A stretch of 17,018 bases of DNA from JBAWAP01 sp049589355 (GTDB taxonomy: Bacteria > Chloroflexota > Anaerolineae > VGOG01). Numbering within the stretch: position 1 is the first letter of the stretch; the number at the start of each line of letters is the position of its first letter. Position numbers and translations under genes: made by a program. The stretch is from the NCBI GenBank assembly GCA_049589355.1, contig JBAWAP010000438.1:1-17018 (forward strand), given 5' to 3'. The notes under the pieces are model-generated. The model saw nothing but the letters and a program-made list of their open reading frames with translations. It ran no database searches and was not told the DNA's origin. This document shows, in pieces, positions 13,710-17,018 of this stretch.

Positions 13710-13821
13710 ACCCCCGCGCTGAGAGAACAAAGCCCTCCTTCGGAGGGCTCAGGAAATTGCTTCGGGGCTGGACTTTAGCCCGTAGGGCTTTGTTCTTTCA
13801 GCCCTGAGTTCACCTCAGGGC
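13697..13821. repeat. Cluster of palindromes, dispersed structured repeat
   Basis: The block contains 13697-13720 (AGCGCGGGG/CCCCGCGCT, perfect, loop CTGAAC) and an outer 12-base perfect pair, 13725-13736 with 13784-13795 (GAACAAAGCCCT). Inside that pair lie 13731-13749 (AGCCCTCC/GGAGGGCT) and 13765-13781 (GGGCT/AGCCC). Last is 13801-13821 (GCCCTGAG/CTCAGGGC, perfect). The multi-stem design resembles mobile palindromic repeats of Chloroflexota and cyanobacteria (family recollection, not checked). It could also terminate transcription of the glycosyltransferase gene, whose TGA (13707-13709) lies in the first loop. Confidence 0.7.
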
Positions 13822-13831
13822 GACACAGCTC

Positions 13832-13856
13832 GTTACTCATTTCTCGTTACTCGTTA
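13832..13856. repeat. CGTTACTC minisatellite
   Basis: CGTTACTCATTTCTCGTTAC continues with TCGTTAC. The reverse complement of the unit occurs at 9555-9566 (ACGAGTAACGAG) before glmS, and a degenerate copy at about 3231-3240 (GAGTAATGAG) after the first plsC. Confidence 0.5.
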
Positions 13857-13876
13857 CCTTCTTGGGAGACAAGGTC

Positions 13877-14269
13877 ATGACGGTAATGTCCAAACTCCTT
13901 AGCAAACGATGGCTCTCCTACTGGCTGCCGGTGTTGCTCTGGATGGGGTTGATTTTTGTCGCTTCCAGTCAGCCCGAACTCCCCCTTGTTCTCAACAAAA
14001 CAGTTGACTTCATCACCAAGAAGGCGGGGCACGTGATGGAGTACGGTGTCCTGGCCTTTCTCCTCTGGCGAGCCATCTCCAAAGAGAGGGGATGGCCCGC
14101 TTTGTCATCGTTCGGCGGCGCCTTCATTTTCTCATTGCTCTACGGTGTCTCAGATGAGTTCCACCAGACCTTCGTCCCCGGTCGCACCGGTAGACTCACC
14201 GACGTCGGGTTCGATGCCTTGGGAGCGTTTTTGGCATTGGGCCTAATCTGGTGGTTTTCCAGGGAGTAG
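13877..14269 (+). CDS. VanZ-like membrane protein
   Basis: The predicted protein has 130 aa. It has three or four hydrophobic helices (about 12-29, 52-65, 76-91, 112-128). VanZ-family marks are KKAGHVMEYGVLAF (the KxxHxxxYxxLA pattern) and SDEFHQTFVPGRTGRLTDV, followed by DALGAFLAL. The family member VanZ gives low-level teicoplanin resistance in enterococci; for most members the role is unknown. The start is ATG 13877, with GGGAG 8 bases upstream; the TTG at 13862 is less likely. Its 3' end overlaps the 3' end of scpA by 27 bases in a convergent arrangement. Confidence 0.85.
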   Translation: MTVMSKLLSKRWLSYWLPVLLWMGLIFVASSQPELPLVLNKTVDFITKKAGHVMEYGVLAFLLWRAISKERGWPALSSFGGAFIFSLLYGVSDEFHQTFVPGRTGRLTDVGFDALGAFLALGLIWWFSRE

Positions 14270-14986
14270 GATGACGATTTCTCCGAAGAGGCGCTCTTGT
14301 TGAACTTCGATGCCTTTGAGCTTGATCAGTTCCAGGACGGCCATGAAGGTAATGATGATCTCCAGGCGTGAAGCTGCCTGAGCTAACAAGCGGTTGAAGC
14401 TGACCCGCCGGTGTCTCTCCAGCTTTTCTTCGATGAAGGCCATCTTCTCAGCAACGGTGATGGTGAAGGGCGTTACCACCTCGGATACAGAGGGAAGCGG
14501 GGGGCGAACGTCCAAGGCGCGCCGCACGGCCTCTACCAGGTCGGCCAGCGAGACGTCCTCCAGGTCCAAGGGCCTTTCTAGCTTTGGTGGCGGGGCTACG
14601 CGCACGTAGGCCCTGAGGCCCATCTCCTCCCTCTGCCTCAATTCCAGTGCCGCCTCCTTGAACTTCTTGTATTCGATCAATTGGCGGGCCAGCTCATCCC
14701 CTACGTCCTCCTCTTCTTCGCCAGGAACTCTTGGTGGCCGGGGCAGTAACATTTCGGACTTTATGAGCAAGAGTTTGGCCGCGATGACCAGGAAGTCGGC
14801 CAGGATTTCGGCGTTTATCTCCTCCAGGAGGCTGAGGTACTCCAGATACTGGTCCGTCACCTGGGCCAGCGAGACCTTGGTGATGTCCAACTCCTCTCGC
14901 TCGATCAGGTGCAGCAGGAGGTCCAGGGGCCCTTCGAAGACGGCTAGTCTGACTTCGTACGGCTTTGCTTCCACACCCTCGATCAT
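14243..14986 (-). CDS. scpA: Segregation and condensation protein A
   Basis: This 247-aa kleisin joins Smc and ScpB in the condensin complex that compacts and separates chromosomes. The N-terminal signature VRLAVFEGPLDLLLHLIEREELDIT and the QYLEYL and DFLVIAAKLLLIKSEMLLP segments are typical. The winged-helix end (VSFNRLLAQAASRLEIIITFMAVLEL, KLKGIEVQQERLFGEI) is complete. The ATG at 14986 is fixed by a TGA six bases upstream, and no Shine-Dalgarno is visible because a repeat abuts the start. The gene follows the Ca2+-ATPase gene on the same strand but is separated from it by repeats. Its usual partner scpB is not adjacent; a scpB remnant lies near 682-789. Confidence 0.95.
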   Translation of the reverse strand: MIEGVEAKPYEVRLAVFEGPLDLLLHLIEREELDITKVSLAQVTDQYLEYLSLLEEINAEILADFLVIAAKLLLIKSEMLLPRPPRVPGEEEEDVGDELARQLIEYKKFKEAALELRQREEMGLRAYVRVAPPPKLERPLDLEDVSLADLVEAVRRALDVRPPLPSVSEVVTPFTITVAEKMAFIEEKLERHRRVSFNRLLAQAASRLEIIITFMAVLELIKLKGIEVQQERLFGEIVILLPGKPPD

Positions 14987-15072
14987 GATTCAATATCCAA
15001 TATCCAGTAATCAGTTTCCAGTAATCAGTATTCAGTAAACCTGATCACTGATCACTGATAACTGATCACTGA
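14987..15072. repeat. Minisatellite-like array between scpA and the ATPase gene
   Basis: Two unit types run in sequence: CAATATCC / CAGTAATCAGT (about 14991-15036) and CTGATCACTGAT (about 15041-15072). The second extends into the 3' end of the ATPase gene, so that SVISYQ and the stop are repeat-encoded. The first is the reverse of the tract at 1551-1580. It replaces any ribosome binding site for scpA. Confidence 0.7.
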
Positions 15073-17018
15073 TTTTTCCCGCCGCAGGAAATACTTGGTT
15101 GTTTCCGCAGCGGCAGCCGGCACCAGGATGAGGGGGACTATGACCAGCCACTCCCTCAGGCCCAGGAAGGCGGTATCGAAGATGGGGTCCAGGAAGGGCA
15201 CGTAGATGATGGTCAGTATGATGATCAGTGAGGTCAGCACTGCCCACTGCATCCACTTGTTAGAGAACACCCCGATGGACCACAAGGAGTATCGCTCAGA
15301 ACGCGACGTATAGGCCCGGAAAAGTTCTGAGATAGATAATGTTGTGAAGCACATGGTCCGGGCCGCTGCCACGTTGTTGGGGAACCAACGCAAGCCTATC
15401 CAGAAGGACAGCAGCGTGGCCGAGGTGATGGCGATACTCTGGATGATAATACCCCAAATCATCTCCCGGTTGATGACCGGCTCATCCGGTGGTCGGGGCG
15501 GCTGTTTCATGATGTCCGGATCTCCCTTCTCCAGCCCCAGGGCCAAGGCAGGCGCGCCGTCGGTCACCAGGTTGAGCACCAACAACTGGATGGCGACTAG
15601 GGGCACCGGCCAACCGATGATCATCGCCAGGAAAATGATCAGGATCTCGCCCACGTTGCAGGAGAGGAGATAGTAGACAAACTTGCGGATGTTGGAGTAG
15701 ATGATGCGGCCCTCCTCCACCGCCGAGACAATGGAAGCGTAGTTGTCATCGGTGAGCACCATGTCCGCCGTCTCCTTGGAGACGTCGGTGCCGGTGATGC
15801 CCATGGCCACGCCGATGTTGGCTCGCTTCAGAGCGGGCGCATCGTTGACGCCGTCGCCAGTCATGGCCACCACGTGGCCGCGTTTCTTGAGGGCTTCCAC
15901 GATGCGCACCTTGTGCTGGGGCGAGACCCGGGCATAAACCTCCACCTCCTCAACCATGTCGGCGAAGGTCTCATCGTCCAGGTGATCGAGCTCAGCACCG
16001 GTCAGCACCCGGCCGCCTGGCGAGAGCAGGTCCAACTCGTCGGAGATGGCTATGGCCGTGTTTTTGTAATCGCCGGTGATCATTATCGTCTCGATGCCCG
16101 CCTGCCGGGCCACTTCGATGGCTTCCTTCACCTCTGGTCGGGCCGGGTCCATCATGCCGATGAGGCCCACAAAGGTTAAGTCTTTTTCGATTTCCTCGAC
16201 GGTCGGGCTCTTGGGGATCTCCGAAAGGGGCCGGTAGGCTACCCCCAGCACGCGCAGGGCATTGGAGGCCAACGCTTCGTTGACCTCAAGAATCCGCCGC
16301 CGCTTCTCTGCCGTCAGGGGCCGTTCCTGGCCGTCCTCGACAACCTCATGGCACAACCCAATGATGATGTCGGGCGCTCCCTTGACGTAAGCCACGTAGC
16401 CCCCCCATCTGGGGTCGGGATGGATGGTGGTCATCCGCTTGCGGTCGGAATCGAAGGGGATCTCGGCCAGGCGGGGGTAATCCCGCTCCAGCTCCTCTCT
16501 CCAAAAGCCGGCCTTGGCTGCCGCTACCACCAGCGCTCCCTCGGTGGGATCGCCCACCATGCGCCAGTTCCCATCTCCCTCGTTGCTAGAGTCCGCTTCC
16601 AACCGGGCGTCGTTGCAGAGGAGCCCGGCCCGCAGGAGCAGGTTCGAGCCCGGATAGCCCGCCAGGTCCACAGGGCGCCCGTCATCGCTAAACTCCCCCA
16701 CTGGATTATAGCCCTCACCGCTGATGCTGAGAATGGTGCGGTCAACGTAGATCTGCACGGCCATCATCTTATCTTGGGTAAGGGTGCCCGTCTTGTCGGA
16801 ACAGATGGCGGTGGCGCTGCCCAGAGTCTCCACTGCGGGCAGCTTTCGGATCAGGGCGTGGCGTTTGATCATCTCCTGCATACCCAGAGCCAGGACGATG
16901 GTGACCACGGCTGGCAATCCCTCGGGGACGGCAGCGATAGCCAGGCTCACCGCCATCATGAACATGTCCACGATGGTCTGCTTGAAGGCATTCAGGTAGG
17001 TCAACAGGCCACCACCTG
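15052..17018 (-). CDS. P-type Ca2+-transporting ATPase (type II), 5' end outside window
   Basis: This integral membrane pump exports cations, probably Ca2+, driven by ATP. The frame stays open to the right edge; the first residues visible (GGGLLTYLNAF) are within the protein, and the N-terminal actuator domain and the first helices lie outside. Seen in order: PEGLP in transmembrane helix 4; the phosphorylated Asp in CSDKTGTLT; the nucleotide-domain KGAPD; MITGDYKNTA; and the hinge TGDGVNDAPALKRANIGVAMG. Then follow the Ca2+-ligand patterns NVGE in helix 5 and NLVTD in helix 6, as in SERCA-type pumps, and the C-terminal helices. The last residues (SVISYQ) and the stop come from an interspersed repeat. 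Substrate is an inference from the helix 4-6 residues. Confidence 0.93.
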   Translation of the reverse strand, partial: GGGLLTYLNAFKQTIVDMFMMAVSLAIAAVPEGLPAVVTIVLALGMQEMIKRHALIRKLPAVETLGSATAICSDKTGTLTQDKMMAVQIYVDRTILSISGEGYNPVGEFSDDGRPVDLAGYPGSNLLLRAGLLCNDARLEADSSNEGDGNWRMVGDPTEGALVVAAAKAGFWREELERDYPRLAEIPFDSDRKRMTTIHPDPRWGGYVAYVKGAPDIIIGLCHEVVEDGQERPLTAEKRRRILEVNEALASNALRVLGVAYRPLSEIPKSPTVEEIEKDLTFVGLIGMMDPARPEVKEAIEVARQAGIETIMITGDYKNTAIAISDELDLLSPGGRVLTGAELDHLDDETFADMVEEVEVYARVSPQHKVRIVEALKKRGHVVAMTGDGVNDAPALKRANIGVAMGITGTDVSKETADMVLTDDNYASIVSAVEEGRIIYSNIRKFVYYLLSCNVGEILIIFLAMIIGWPVPLVAIQLLVLNLVTDGAPALALGLEKGDPDIMKQPPRPPDEPVINREMIWGIIIQSIAITSATLLSFWIGLRWFPNNVAAARTMCFTTLSISELFRAYTSRSERYSLWSIGVFSNKWMQWAVLTSLIIILTIIYVPFLDPIFDTAFLGLREWLVIVPLILVPAAAAETTKYFLRREKSVISYQ

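Noticed and set aside
13622..13807. 61-aa plus-strand frame across the palindrome cluster
   Set aside because: It is encoded mainly by the repeat itself, a typical spurious ORF of such elements.
14991..15072. CRISPR array
   Set aside because: The units are short, degenerate and contiguous, without spacers of regular length; this is a minisatellite.

Overview
The window looks like chromosomal DNA from a GC-rich, repeat-laden bacterium, most plausibly a member of the Chloroflexota (Anaerolineae-like). That assignment is an inference. It rests on the mix of ScpA, RluB, CMP kinase, tandem PlsC, PDZ/radical-SAM DUF512, DUF4058 and VanZ genes, and on many short interspersed palindromes and minisatellite-like repeats between and even inside genes. 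No rRNA or tRNA gene, CRISPR array or intact transposase was seen.

Layout. 1-789: a palindromic element abuts the last blades of a TolB-type propeller gene. After it come a hairpin, a good sigma-70-like promoter, and the 3' remnant of scpB with an in-frame stop. 789-5307: rluB; a divergent orphan ribbon-helix-helix antitoxin; then a plus-strand run of cmk, two plsC paralogues and a PDZ-radical SAM-DUF512 gene. The cmk-plsC-plsC part links pyrimidine nucleotide and phospholipid synthesis. 5308-7408: an unrecognised 387-aa membrane protein with its own promoter, followed by about 770 bp without a sizeable gene. That gap holds a hairpin terminator, a strong promoter with almost nothing to translate, a nested repeat with a MITE-like insertion, and a stretch rich in hairpins that may be a structured RNA. 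7409-11448: a DegT-type aminotransferase and a Gfo/Idh/MocA dehydrogenase, directly abutting, then glmS, suggesting amino-sugar synthesis. 11449-13709: a monocistronic DUF4058 gene with clear promoter and terminator, and a GT4-like glycosyltransferase. 13697-17018: a block of hairpins, a VanZ-like gene convergent with scpA, and a P-type Ca2+-ATPase that runs off the right edge.

The main theme beyond housekeeping genes is repeat-driven remodelling. Repeats supply stop codons or C-terminal residues of three genes, encode internal peptides in two others, abut the start codon of scpA and lie beside the broken propeller gene. The broken scpB next to rluB, with scpA about 13.5 kb away on the other strand, suggests the ancestral scpA-scpB-rluB cluster was broken up. 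The best candidate for something undescribed is the hairpin-rich region at about 6990-7230.
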